From contig JADHZB010002079.1 in NCBI GenBank assembly GCA_015657535.1, forward strand, positions 2,116-66,115: 64,000 bases of DNA, in the 5' to 3' direction. Origin of the DNA: Nephromyces sp. MM_2019 (lineage: Eukaryota > Apicomplexa > Aconoidasida > Nephromycida). The notes under the pieces were generated by a model. The model was given only the letters and a program-made list of their open reading frames with translations. It made no database searches and was not told the DNA's origin. The position numbers were made by a program, and so were the translations under genes. Within the stretch, counting starts at the first letter, position 1. Each line of letters opens with the position of its first letter. Shown piece after piece: positions 50,717 to 63,759 of the stretch.

Positions 50717-53700
50717 CTAATCATCTATGTCAATTATATCTTGTTTATAATCATCTATTTTCTCTGAGCTTGATGATTGCTGGTGCTTAAGATCAAGAGA
50801 AACATTTTCAAAAGAATTTGAGTATTGTTTCTCTGAGCAACTGGAATTCAGAGAGAAAGAATTCATCACTTCACATCTGTCCTTATTGTTTTCAAAATCG
50901 GGGGTGCGAACACATGCTTGTGTGGTTCCTTTTGTAGCTAATTCATGGGATTGAATATTAAAATTTGGGGTATTTCCATTTCTATTTGCCTCGTAGTCAT
51001 CATCGGGAGCCTTTTTACGGTTATATGAATTTGGATCTGCAAATTCCTGTGAAATCGGGCCACTTGTTACGTTAGGTTGTGATGTTTTAAGATGTTGAGA
51101 GGTGTCTTCCCTCAGAGAAGTGGCTTGTTTCTTTGCACGATTGGTGTTATGTTTTACTTGGCTAGGCCGCTTGAACTTGCGTAAGATGTAATTATCAAGT
51201 TGATATAAATCTTGGTATATCTTTAAAACATCAGCAATAAACTCTCTAGGCACTACTAAAGTAACTTTGAAACGTTTCTGGAACATTGCCTTGAGCAAGT
51301 CGCTGAAGACTTGTGGGAATAATTCACACGTTTGGGTTTGTAGCTTTTCTCCCAGTATTTCGAAAAAAACCATTGAGGCTGATCTTACACTGAGTCTATA
51401 TGAATTTAAAAGGTGTGCATATTTCAAGAGATCTTCCGCTATGCTTGCAAGTGCCTTGCAATATGTAGGAATGGGAACACTCGAGCAGGTTTTTTGTTTA
51501 TTTTGGAAACCGACTAGTAAATTATCACGCTTTGATTCTTTAGCACTCGTGGGTGGAGGTTGAGATTTTTGCATCGAGCCATCCTTAGTCATAATTTGGT
51601 GAGGGTTCGTCTTGTTCTTAGTGTTTGAGGGATATTTGTCTTTTATTTCATTTCCTTTTGTTGCTCTTTTAGTTTTTTCTTTTTTCCAATGGTTAATATA
51701 AAAACGTATTTTGTCCACATAAGACTGATTTCCTTGTTCAAACAATTTCGAGGCCTTTAAAAGGTTTATGAAATTGTCTTCATTCTTGCACAATAGGGCA
51801 TAGTTATAATTTAGCATTAGTGATGTCCAGTACTTACAAATCTGTCTTTTAGTGACAGCATTGGTTATTCTTCTAAAACATTTTATCAGCCTAGACAGAG
51901 ATTTTGAGTTAATCTGTACAAAACCAACTCGTCTCTTGGCTTTGATGGGGGTGGTGTGCGTAAATTGTTGAGATGTGGAATCCTGTGAGGCCTCTGTCGC
52001 TTTGGAGTTATTGTTCTTGAAAGAAAATATCATAAAGTAAAAGTCAAATCAAAAATAAAAACAGTTAGAATATGTATTTAGGATAACCTAATAGCCATAA
52101 GATTCATAAAATCAAGTGGAAAAAGTTTAATGGTAACAGTCGTATATGTATATAATATGCTTAACTTGTTTAGGTTTAAGCATGTCATTTGTTAAGTATA
52201 AAACTCACAATTGTAGCATTGTTCTCCCACACTATCATACCATCATCTGGAAGGCGTGTTGGGTGACATAAGCTGTTAAGTACCTCCTTTATTTCTTTTT
52301 TCATGAGTTCCCATAATGTTTTTGTGTCCACACCAGTGTCGGGGAGTTGTTGCAGTTTGCCTTCCAATCTTTCAAAGAACTTTATGCAAGAAGGAGGGAT
52401 ATGTTGGATACCATATTTCCAGCCGGAGGGGTTGAAAGTAATTTCTTCCGCATCTAATATTAGTGGGTGTGGAATTTTTGTGTCAATGTTTCTTTAATAT
52501 AATGATTGGCTCAAAATTGTGTAAAATATGTCTGTTCAGACTACATTTGGTTATCTTTTTCGTACATCTTAAGGATTTGAGAGCATAACTTATTTATAAA
52601 ATAATGACCACCATTAGCATAATCATTCCATAATACAAAGTATTTGGCAACAAATGGTATGCTTATATAGTGTTGTATAAAAAAATTAATAAGATTCACC
52701 TTTTTCTATGGCAGGCATGTCACGTTCGGGATCATTGTCGAAAACAAATACAGATGGGTCTAACTTCAAATCTTGTGCACCAAAAATGAAGCTATCTGCA
52801 TGGCTTCCTATTTCTGAATAGTCTCCTGCAACACTACTGCTGCTACTAGATGAAAGCTCGAAATTCTTTTTCCAATTTGACTCCTTATATAATTCTTGAT
52901 CGTCCAAGAAAGGGTCATCTTGATCGTAATACATATCATTGCCTCCCGGCTTTAAGTAGCTTCTAGGATCGGCAATCAATTGTTGTAGAACCAATCTATC
53001 CTGAAATATATTTCAAATTGAAGACGAATAATGTTGCTTTAAAATTTTGATATATTGTAGCATTTTGAGTAAATTATCTCATATAATTGCGATCTCTTTT
53101 CTAAATATATTAGAAGCTAAGTTATTAATAAACAGAAGAAAAGATTGCGCTCTTTCGAATGTAAGGTAACCGTGATGTCATATATAACACGTTTATACAA
53201 AATTGAATGTATAGTGTCTAGCAAAGCTTATGAGTAAAATATGTCAATTTTCTGATTTTGTAATAGGAATATCCTCAACTATATTACGTAATGTCTATTA
53301 TATATGTTGGCTGTTCTTAAAAATTAAGAGTAGCTAAATGAAGCATGTTACCGTTATGGATCGGATTGTTTTCGCTAAAGGATCTGTTCTTTCTGGTTCA
53401 TTAGTCTGGAAAGCGTCTGAGTTGGTTTCATTTAAATTGTTGGAGGCTTCTTCTAGTGTACAATATTTTTGGGCTTTGTGTTAGAAATTAAATATTTTGT
53501 AAGTACTAATAAGTAAAATATCTAATTTCAATGCAGTAAATTAATGGAATCCTTATGTAACAAATTTTTAAGACTAGGTTTACCATTGGTGTTAAGTTTT
53601 CGGAAAGCGTACTCAGAGTACTTGACAATAAATCGGCTTTCATCTATATATTTTGACTTGCATTCAGAGAAAAAATCAACTAGTTGTGGGTCAAAAGACT

Positions 53701-54061
53701 TAGAAAATGGGATAGGTTTGACATGAACCCAAGTTCCTGTTAAAGTGTAGTATAAATAAATGAAGTTTTATAAATGTGTTTGGCAATGGGCTGAGTAACA
53801 TATAAATATATATATATATATTTGATGTGCCTGCTGTATGTTTGATAAAAATAGGTAAGGAATATATATCGATCAGAAGATTTCAAAATTACCTGGTTGG
53901 AAGTAAGATATAAAAATTTCTTTCTTGTGGGTAACTGACTTATCATCCTCACTATTTACATCAACACCATCAAAAGTGTCATGTTCCTCATCTAAGTTGT
54001 AATTCTTGCTTGGTGTTTCTGGTATCACTTTGTTGAAATCGACTGTCACAGGGAGCTCCAT
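50717..54061 (-). CDS. Ubinuclein/HPC2-like HIRA-complex subunit
   Basis: Exons 54,061-53,893, 53,736-53,584, 53,452-53,352, 53,000-52,700, 52,453-52,209 and 52,015-50,717, in phase, 755 aa. The key evidence is the HPC2-related domain near residues 165-178 (MYYDQDDPFLDDQELY), the YDxxDxFIDDsEL signature by which ubinuclein and yeast Hpc2 bind HIRA. It follows an N-terminal conserved segment (VTVDFNKVIPETP, GTWVHVKPIPFSKSFDPQLV) and a poly-Ser stretch. The second half has two helical blocks (SKSLSRLIKCFRRITNAVTK; SIAEDLLKYAHLLNSYRLSV) resembling the ubinuclein middle domain, separated and followed by disordered Asn/Ser/Lys-rich sequence. It would act in the nucleus in replication-independent H3.3 deposition. 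The family call rests mainly on the short HRD signature, so it is likely but not certain. Confidence 0.65.
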
Positions 54062-55217
54062 TGGGGATTGTCTTTTTATATTTTGAACAAATAAAAGAGG
54101 TTTCAATATGAGTGCTCTTCCAAACTTTCAGATTCAGCCAGATATGAAGATATCATAACCTGTGAGATAATGTGAGAAAATCAAAAGCTAAGGAACAGCC
54201 ATCAAGATTCATTTTAGTTTTAGCTTCGGGTTGTTGTTATCGGTTCAGGAGTGATAAAAAGATGTGAAATGCTATGTCTGAACTCGAATGTGTAGGTACC
54301 CATTTAAACTAATCAAGACATTAAGCAGTTTATCTATAAATCATATAAATGAGTGATCACGAAAGAGAAGTAGTGATGACACTTTGGACGCGAATTGAAT
54401 CAGCTTATTTGAAAGAGGTCTGGGTAAGTTTTAATGAGGCTTATTCGAAAAAGATTTAGAGGAGATTGAAAACCTTTTGAAAGCAATATGAGCGAGGTAT
54501 TTGTAAATCGATTTCTTCTCTGATTTGTATCCAGACTATTGATTATATATAATGTAAGGGTAGGATAGTGATATTCGACACCACCTATGAAGATGCCTTG
54601 ATCTCACATTCATACGGGAAATCCGCCAATTTTTAGGTGTTATAATTCCGTGGTGTGTGAGTGGCTCAATAGTGTTTAAAACAGTGTTTAAAACAGTGTT
54701 TAAAAAATCAGCTCACTCCATCAGGTTAAATAAAAATCACATGGTTTTGAAAACCTTATTATAGCAAATTTATAAATTGAAGTATATGGGGCACTATTAG
54801 TATGATATGGGCACAAAAACAAATTACTTATGTTAGAAATTTACTTGAGGTATGGGTAGAAAGAAAATGGAGAAATAGTTCACTTTGCCTATTAAATTTA
54901 TGATAATTTAGAAATAGTTAAATATAAGTATAGAGAGAAAAGTTAAAAAATATGTAGTGTTAAACGTAATACCAAGGCTTTCGGTCAATTCATGTATTTA
55001 TGAAGTCTTTAATTGCATCTGGGTGTTTTTAGAAAATAATGTAATCATTTTTATTGGTCTTTTGTTATGTGATTGAAAAAACACTCAAGGTACAGTTTTA
55101 AGTAGAAAATGCAGATAATAAGTTATCTTGGGAATTTTCAATTAAGAAATACTGTGTTGTGTCAGAGATAAATCTAAAAATAAATGTTTTGTAACTAAGT
55201 GAAGCAGGATAAACTCG
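54062..55217. other. Gene-free AT-rich gap
   Basis: Upstream region of the ubinuclein-like gene. A small direct repeat TGTTTAAAACAG occurs three times near 54,673-54,705. No gene seen. Confidence 0.5.
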
Positions 55218-55620
55218 ATGGGCCACTCAGGTATATATTAATTTTATTTTTTCTACTTACTCCACATTGATGGCCATGTATTTTTATGAGTTCAGCTTTT
55301 TTGTTAGTATGCCTTTTTATATTTATAGTGTTGTTTTGAGTTATCAGTTGTGGGCTTCAGATAATTGATTATTAAATTTTGCTTAATCGTCGCTTTTTGT
55401 GTTAATGACATTACATATATGTAGATATAAGTATTAAATATTTGAATACTCGATGCTTATACTACAGTCTAACATAGTTTTCATAGCTGATGAGAAGTTT
55501 ACGATTCGAGCAAAGTTTGCACCTTCAGATGTGATATATGCTACAAGTCTAATTCTTCAACCTTTTTATAACATATATACTTGTGAAAATATCAGATTCA
55601 ATTCTGTTGCTTTAACTTAA
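55218..55620 (+). CDS. Possible two-exon microprotein (48 aa)
   Basis: A 13-nt first exon (55,218-55,230, MGHS then G) with donor GTATAT could join an exon at 55,487-55,620 behind acceptor TTTTCATAG in matching phase, giving 48 aa ending in TAA. The second exon (ADEKFTIRAKFAPSDVIYAT and on) is balanced and protein-like, unlike the flanking AT-rich DNA. It may instead be part of a longer unrecognised gene or a relic. No family recognised. Confidence 0.3.
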
Positions 55621-56719
55621 AAACATCTAAAATCCTGATGCTTTTTAAGTGAATGTATGAGATTTCAACACTAACAGTTCAAAATTATTGAACACTTAAC
55701 ACTCAAAGGTTACAAAATTAGATGCGTGTTAACCTCAATTGACTTGTAAAAAAAGTGCCTTAAGCATTAATTTTTAGTTTTAATATAATTTTGGAAATAT
55801 AAATATTAAAAGTTTAGAAAATTTTATTTTTTCTGGTTGAAATTCCTCGACATAAATTATGTAGGCCTATTTTCTTATATCATTATTCTTTAATCAATTA
55901 GAGTATAGTCACTTAAAAATTATAAATACAAATAACAAAAGTAGATTTTTCTTAAGGCCTTAGGAAATTGATTAGGTTTCGTTTTATTAACTCTGCGAAT
56001 ACAGCAATATAAATAAGTATTAAAGTGTCCCTCACGCATATTTTTCCTATCTTATAACACATTCTCAATGGCTATTTTAAATGTGAAGAATAAAATGAAG
56101 GAATAGACTTTTAAGACTTACTGAATTTAGGATATTTTAACACTATAGGACTAAACATGAATAAAGTTCAATTAATATCTAATGTATCGACTTAATAAGC
56201 AAGCAACAAGTTTTTTAAATTTATTTAAGTTATTGAAGATGATAGCAAGGTTTTAGTAAACTATGCTTCTGTGAGTGGTTTTTAGAGCCCAACATGTGTT
56301 TAATGGGATTGAGCATATATGTGCACTGAACAGCAGGAGGCTAATTCCTTATAATATTTTATATATTGAAAACAATCCCTTTTAAAATTTCTGCTTGTAT
56401 TTTGTAAATTTTCAACATTTATATACAAGTTCAATATCTATTTCAGCAATTCAATCCCAAACTATATGGTTACTTGCATCATATTTATCCAATAATGATA
56501 CAGGTGTTAGTTTTAGCTACTAAAAAAAGAAAAATTTTGGCTCCAATTTAAATTATTTTAGGGAAATTCAAATTCATTAAAAGTAGAGTTAGCTGATATA
56601 GTTTAATTTGGGTTTGAATGGTCAGGAATTGGAATCAAGCTCAGCCCAGGATAAATATTACCAGACTTTACTGCCTTAATATAATCTGAGTATGAATGAT
56701 ATATAAATAATTTATTTAG
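55621..56719. other. Gene-free AT-rich gap
   Basis: About 1.1 kb upstream of the 3' end of the oocyst-wall-like gene. No gene seen. Confidence 0.5.
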
Positions 56720-59700
56720 CTAAATTTTATAATATTTTCCTTCAAACCGCTGACCTGGAGAAATTTGTTCTACTTCGTCTAACGATGGGCTTGATATGGG
56801 CAACGAAACATATGCACCAACACACCTTTTATTAGATATATCTTCGAGATAATAAAAATGATTTTGAGTTTCCTCTGCTTTATCCTTGTATAAATTGTTA
56901 CAATTTATAAAATTAGAACTCGACTGACTTGAACTTCAATATATTTTTAACTAACCTCAAGGCAATAAAAGTTAGTTTTCGCTGTTAATTTACCCCGACA
57001 TTTTGGGAGCCTCAAAGTACTCGATTTGCGGAAATGCATGTCACTAGTGGCTAATTCAAAGCCCTTATGGTTTAGAGTATACATATATTTATATACATCA
57101 CTTGAGCTTGAAATAACAGAGCTAGCTTACAAATAACATAGCAGTCATAAACAAATAGCTTGCAGGAAAGCTTTAAGCAGCTTATTACTCTTGTTAGAAA
57201 GCATTTTTCAAAAGTGATTTATATAGAGATAAGTGCTAGAGCAAAGAACTATGCTACTAGTAAAACCTAGAATTAGTTTATAAAGCATTATATTTAAATC
57301 TTTTATAAGATAAAGATGTAATATATACTCACTTCAGGGCATAGGAGTATGTAATTATTCATTTCATGCTTTCTACACAAGGCATGATTTATATTCTTTG
57401 GGAAATAATTTTCAGGACATTTAAATGTTGGTTGTGCAAGCACTTTGCGAGAACAAATGACAATCAAAGATAAGTTCCTAAAAGTATAAAACTCTTTACC
57501 ATTTCGACCTTAAAAAAAAAGCAGAAAAAAAAGGAAACTTTGTTTAAAGGTTTCATTTTTTTGGTAACAATTTACCTTTAAAGGATTTGTAGTTAGACCA
57601 GGATTTTACCATTGATTGAACATCAGAGACATTGACAAGAGTTGTTGGATCAACCTTTTCTGGCATCTCTTTTCCGTAGTATAAAAAGGGTATATCACCC
57701 TCACTTTCACAAAATGGTAATGGTGAAAAAATCTATCGAAAACATGAGATATAAATATTTTCAACCCTTGACATTGAAACCAATTAATTCAATAATTAAT
57801 AACATTATAATCACACTATTAACACATTTTTTATAAACTAAAGCACCAATAGTTGAAATGACTTTTATTTTTAATTATAAGATTATTACATTTTCCAAAA
57901 CACATGTTCGATTTGGAAACCCAAACATTGAAGTATGATACAACGGTGCTGTACCAAGCTTTTCTTTGAATTTCTCGTATGAAATTCCCACTCCACATGA
58001 TGTCTCACCTTCAGTTTGAAGAACCTATAATTTTAATATAGTACCATAAAGTTATAAAATGAACATTAGGATAAAAATAATATGAGCCTAACTTTATAAC
58101 AATCCACTTTAGGCTCTCCATCATCTGTCAGAGAATTGAAATTTATATTTTCTCTATAACTTTCTGGACATCGTGGCTTCTTAAGAAAATCGCCATCAAT
58201 AGTTTCAATTTTTTTGCAAACTGCTGTAGCATCAGGCTAGGAAATTATATAAACAAACAGTTTAAATGGGATTTTTATTAGAAAGTACTCATATTAGTTG
58301 AGAATAGTCAAATCCATTTTATACAACTTAAACTCAGATCTCAATTTTGATTTAGAGCATAAGCTAATTACTCATTCATTTAAGTTTACAATCCAATAAA
58401 TTAAACATTATGTTTTGCTTGAATTTTCACAATTTGATTAATGTTAAAAAAAAAAAAAGTTAACTTTGTTCAGTATTCTCTTTTAAGATTACCATCAGCT
58501 CAGACTTATATCCATCAGGGCAGGTTACTAGTTTCAAATGTTGGCTTGCGTATTTACAGAAACTTTTCGAAATAGTTGTTGTTTGCTAGAAAATTTTTAT
58601 TTAATTGTAAATTTCAGTGGAGTTTTGAAGATTAGATAATAAGAAATACTAGCTCAAATTCAAATTCTCCAGAATATGCAAAGATAACTTTATATTAATA
58701 TATTAATAAGAATTGAGGATGCTAAGGTAATATAATTATGTAATTATTTACCTTAGGGCACCCTATGAAGCTTTGATAGTAGTCCATTTTAACGCAATCC
58801 ATTAGTGATTCATCTAGAAAATACGGTGGATCACAAACAGCATCAGCACCAATAACTTCTTTGTGTTTACATGATAAATGAAATATATCTTGAACGAAAT
58901 TTGTGATTTTGTGCTCTGGAGGGCAGATTACCTTGGGATCAACCTAAATGGTATAACTTTTATAATTATAACCTTAAAACCTCAACTTAAACCAAAATGC
59001 ATTCTGATTAAGATAATTTGTTTATTTACTAAATAAACGTAAAGAAAGCTCTTTCAAAATCACAATCAGCTTTATCAACTCATATATAATGGCTAATTTA
59101 ACTTTATTTAACTGTCTAAATTAAACTAATTTACATTTAATCTATGATATTATATGCACTAACAGCTGAATCTACAACGCAAGATCCAAAACTTTCATCG
59201 TACACTGCTTCACCAGTACATTTAGCTTTTAATTGTTTAATTAGCCCTGTTAGTCTGTTTATAAATTATTTGATAGGAATCCGTTAAAACTTAATAAATA
59301 ATCTGTACTATTTCTACAAAGTTTTATTAGAAATGATCAATATCTAACAATATATAACAAGATATCTTGAACACCTATTATTATATTAGAGTAGGAAATA
59401 AAAAATGGTGGGTTTATAAAACAAACCATTAATAAAACGAATACATTAGCAAATAGCTAATTAATTGTTTTTTAAGCTAGATAAATATTCCAAAATATTG
59501 TCTAATTGATACAATATTTTTTCTAGCTTTCAAAGACAATTGTTTATGAAATTTTTATCAACGAGTCTTAAGCATGTTGAAGCCATAAATAATTTTCACC
59601 TCATAAAAATTTCAAGGCGGCTTACTTTGCACAGAATTGAAGGGAGATTGGTTTGAATCCTTTTGGGCATTCAACAAGGTTCAAAGGATTTTCGTTTTCA

Positions 59701-60248
59701 ATTATTTTCGTTTCGTTTAAAGCAGCTACAGATTCTTCGGAAAATCCATCTCTTGTAGAAATGACTGAATCAATTTAGAACAACTGTCAGTAAATACTTA
59801 TGTTTTATTATGAAAAAAGATTACCTTCGTCATCCCAATTAATCGTTTCTAAGATAGTACTGTTTTTTGGTTCATTTTGTAATTTGGTTTCGAGATTTTT
59901 CATGTGCAACTCGGCAAAGTTCAACACATTTTTATTTGAATTATTAAACTGTTCAAAATCTTCAAATACATCAAGCTGTGCCACATCTAGGTAGCTGAGC
60001 TTAGATTTACCACTTTTAATGAGCTCTTTTTTTATAAATTCGGGAGAACTTTTATTGTGAAACAGTTGAAATGCTGTATCTTGCCCCGTATTTTTACTAC
60101 TTTTTTGAAACACCGTATTTTTTACTCTGTGATTAAAGCTATTAATACCATATAAATAAGAGAGCCAAATGTAAAACTGAAAGTGATTGAAATTGATACT
60201 TCGATTATTTGGTTTCTTTTTATAAGTTAACCCTTTTAAATTTAACAT
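56720..60248 (-). CDS. Oocyst-wall-protein-like cysteine-repeat protein
   Basis: Exons 60,248-59,825, 59,764-59,626, 59,254-59,164, 58,943-58,752, 58,585-58,493, 58,236-58,093, 58,024-57,890, 57,732-57,576, 57,508-57,333, 57,063-56,956 and 56,923-56,720, in phase, 620 aa. After residue 170 it is a series of Cys modules with a C-P-x-G/S-[FY] start and a Cys about 12-30 residues later: ECPKGFKPISLQFC, KCTGEAVYDESFGSC, VCDPPYFLDESLMDC, TCPDGYKSELM, RCPESYRE, KCPENYFPKNINHALC, LCPEGFELATSDMHF. This spacing is like the repeats of Cryptosporidium COWP and Toxoplasma OWP proteins, which are secreted and disulphide-linked in the oocyst wall. A hydrophobic segment (FQFYIWLSYLYGIN) lies near residues 24-37 behind a basic stretch and could be a signal sequence; an in-frame upstream TTG but no ATG extends it. 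Many intron positions fall between modules. The His-rich second OWP repeat type is not seen. Function inferred. Confidence 0.65.
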
Positions 60249-60778
60249 TTCAAGTGAAAAAAGTGAAAGTATCAAAACTCAGCTGATAAGTCTTTATTTA
60301 TAAAATGACATATAAATGATTCAGATCCGTAAGGAGTATCCCGAATTTACAAAAACTTGGAAATATTAGCTTTTTATTTTTGGATTAAATATACTTGTGA
60401 ACTAAAATTAACAAATTGTTTAGAGTTTTAGCTTTTAAGAATTTAATTTAGATAATAAACTCCTGGTAGCTGTAATAGTATTGTTAATTAATTGTATTAC
60501 CAAAAATCTAATAATTAATCTCTACATCTTCTCTATGATATTTTTTAAAGATAAACGAATCTTACTTTTCTATATAGAATCACATCTCTCTATGGAATAA
60601 AAGACTTGCAATCAATTTATGAAATCATAGTATCTACTAGAAAATTTTTAAGAAAGTAAATCAAGGTTAAAAAAATATTATGAGCTTCGAATAAAGAAGC
60701 TCCTTGATAGATAGTTGTAAAAAATTGTGTTTAAAAAGAAGGTTGTTTAGCTTAACCAACTGTAGAAATAAAACTAAT
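60249..60778. other. Short intergenic gap
   Basis: AT-rich spacer between the 3' end of TRM1 and the start of the oocyst-wall-like gene (same strand). No gene seen. Confidence 0.55.
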
Positions 60779-63693
60779 TTACGATAGAAGTGGGTTTTCA
60801 TTATCATTCCGTATTGAACTATCTATAGTCTTGGGAGGAATAGACGATTCTTCATATGTCCTACATAATTTATTAAATAATGATTTAGTTTTACTGAATA
60901 AGGCTATAATAAAGGAGTAGTTATAAAATTTCTTAGAAGTGAAGTTTAGAAAATTCTACTGTGTATAAGAACATAGGATTTTACTTGAATAAACTTAGTT
61001 TTGTTGGAATCATACCTCTTGGAACGAGCTTTTGAAATTGGTCCCCAAAATTTTTGGGGGTTAGGAAGCCAACGAGGGACTGAACTGTCAGGTTTTTCAT
61101 CTGGATTGTAATTGAGGTCTATAGGTTCTCTTGTTCTGATAAGATTAGAAAAGAAAGGTTAGTTGAAATTATTCAATCTTGTTTCTTTATATTATATAAA
61201 ATTTTGTGTTTTTAATCATAATTATATAAAAATCTGCTATAGTTTAAACCTGAGTGGCTTGTTAAGTATTATGGAGTCTTTATAATTTTTTGGAGGGTGC
61301 GATTGAGCATAAAACCTCAAAATGTCATATACAACATAGCTTGGGGCATCAGTTTTCAGAGAGTCTGGGTCACGATGGAAATGTGTAGCACGGTAACCGA
61401 GTTTCTTCAGAGCAGATCTAAAAAGGTTTGAATATATAAAACTGTATACGTCTAAAATCCTTAAGTATATAAAAATTAGTATTACTTTAATATGGCTGGT
61501 TTAAGCATGCTCAGGCTTAGGTTGTAGAACATTGCTGGGATGTTGTAATGTAAACATACATCTGGTAACTCCTGCAAAATAGTTATTGTTAAATGTTTTG
61601 CCAAATTATAAAATAATTACAAATTTGAATTTGTTTACTTGTTTCATTGCAGTAAAAAGACCTTTAATCTTAGGTATCATCGTTAAACCATTAAGGGTGT
61701 TATTATCGCAGATGCTAAGGCATTCATCTAGGAAAATCTTAGAAATAAACATCAACATGTAACATTACATAAGGGTAAATGACAAAATTAACTTTTGCCT
61801 CACCTGATCAAAAAGTGGCCCACTATAGAATGGGCCAACGATTGAACATGCAGACCCACATTCTTCGCATTTGCCTATATTTTCAGGAACGATTGAAGCT
61901 CTATATTTAATACTATTTGTCTTTTTCTTGAGTTGGCATTGTCCCATAGGAAATAATTCGAAGAAATTACAAGAATTGCATTGTGAAGCCTAAATTTATA
62001 AAAGGAAGAAATCGTATGAATAATTAGATATTCAATAACCAAGCTATAATAAAGTACCAAGCTAGTGTTTTGAGGGAGTTTCTTACAGCCCTCTGGATTA
62101 TATTGAATTTGTACAAAAATTCTGACGTAAAAATCCACGCTGCAGCAGGCAAGGGGGATAGCAACTCTTTTGTATTTCGCTGCACTCATACTCACAGCGT
62201 TCATAAGCAATCTGAGATTATAAAAATTAGTGATAAAATAAATTATATTTTAGAATTAGAAATTTGAAGTTAATGGCATTTATCATTGAAATAAGATTGC
62301 CCAATTAAATTAAATAGCAAATTGATTCATCTAATTAAATTATTTTAAAAAGGTAGTGTATACCTCAAAGAAAGCTCATGCATGTAGCTTGCTTTAGATG
62401 GAAAACCTCCATATTTATAAAATGAAACCTCTGGCATATTACCACATAGTACTGGCATATCTGTAGAAGTTAAACATAACATTCCTCCAGAACGTATAGC
62501 TTGTACAGCACTATCCAAAAACGGCGAGACCGTTCCATAAGGATCAATGTCTATAATATCATAAAGCATCATCTGAATTTCTTCTTTGAATGGCTGATCA
62601 AGGTTTTCTGTTTTAAAGGGAGGAATCAGTTGGTCTAAACGAATTCCTGCTTCATTTTTAGGCTCGTTTATATCTTCTTTTTTATCTGGCTTTTGATCGA
62701 TTTTTGAATGAAATGTAGCACCCGCTGTGATATTTAGAAGTCTAGTTGATTTTGAATTGTTTCCTTGGTACACTTTGGCTAGATACATGAGGCTAGCTGC
62801 ATCGCCACACATTACTGTTTTGGCATAAAAATTATTCATGAAGCTTGAATTCAAGTTTGATTGAACTTATAAGCCTTTATGTTTGAAATCGTAAATTTTA
62901 AATTACGGCAACATAAATCAATCCTAATAAAAATTAACAAGGCTAATAAGTGTTGAATTATTTCTTACCAGTTATTTTTGAATGGGGAATGTCGTTTCTT
63001 TCAGAGTTTTTAATAATATTTTCTACAGCATTGGGATCCAAATCATTTGCAGTTACATGGAATACAGTATCCTCGAGCTCTTTTATATATCTTAAGCTCC
63101 TTAAACCTAAAGGTATAGAGTTGTAAAGATTTATAGCTTATTATGTAAAATTTAAATCAAAATTGTATACCTGAAGCAGAAAGAGGTTCAAGGATATTAA
63201 ATCCTCTAAACTCTAATGGTAGAGGCTCTTGACGACCATCATCTTTAGCTCTCTTTCGACTATTTATTTCTATAATAAAGGGGTAGTTAATACATAACTT
63301 TGATTGTTCAGTTGAGATCTATAGTGTTATTTTAAAAAGCTTCCCACAATATAAGTAATAGGAGAAATCGCTTTTTATGAAGCAATGAATATTTTATTAT
63401 TGGCTCAGTTAGTAAACTGGTTAAACTCTGGTAATTTTAGTTAAGAATGTAGGTAAGTATGTTTATAAATAATTTAAATGGACCAATAACCTAGGGAGAT
63501 AGATTCATAAACGTTTTAATATACCTTTTTCAACTAAGGCCCTCTTACATAAGTTACTGAAAGCCTTAATGGCAATAATAGATAAATCTCGGTTGAAGAC
63601 TTGAGCAGGGTTATAAAAGACCGATTGTGATTCTGGGTAGTGAATGCTTACCAGGCCCTCCTTCTTTATGATTTCCTTTTGTGTTGAGTTCAT
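60779..63693 (-). CDS. TRM1: tRNA (guanine26-N2)-dimethyltransferase TRM1
   Basis: Exons 63,693-63,525, 63,269-63,171, 63,106-62,969, 62,865-62,364, 62,211-62,058, 61,989-61,804, 61,737-61,639, 61,571-61,486, 61,417-61,250, 61,135-61,016 and 60,860-60,779, in phase, 600 aa. N-terminal VFYNPAQVFNRDLSI is the TRM1 hallmark. AdoMet motif I is EPLSASGLRSLRY near residue 82. The catalytic DIDPYGTVSPFLDSA sits near 241-255 (the usual form is DPFG). The next conserved blocks are AKYKRVAIPLACC, FYVRIFVQI, a CxxC...CxxC set near 358-393, and KKLGYRATHFHRDPDSLKTDAP. The end has PRWLPNPQKFWGPISKA. TRM1 makes m2,2G26 in tRNAs in the nucleus and cytosol, often also in mitochondria. A polar Lys/Asp/Glu-rich insertion (about 185-220) lengthens the catalytic domain. 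Confidence 0.95.
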
Positions 63694-63759
63694 TGTTGTA
63701 GAGAATAAGCCAAATAATTTCGGAATTAGTGTAAAAAAATATTTGTTGGAAGATTGTCA

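Noticed and set aside
59800..59994. Plus-strand frame over the first exon of the oocyst-wall-like gene
   Set aside because: Antisense shadow of a well-supported exon with matching splice phases.
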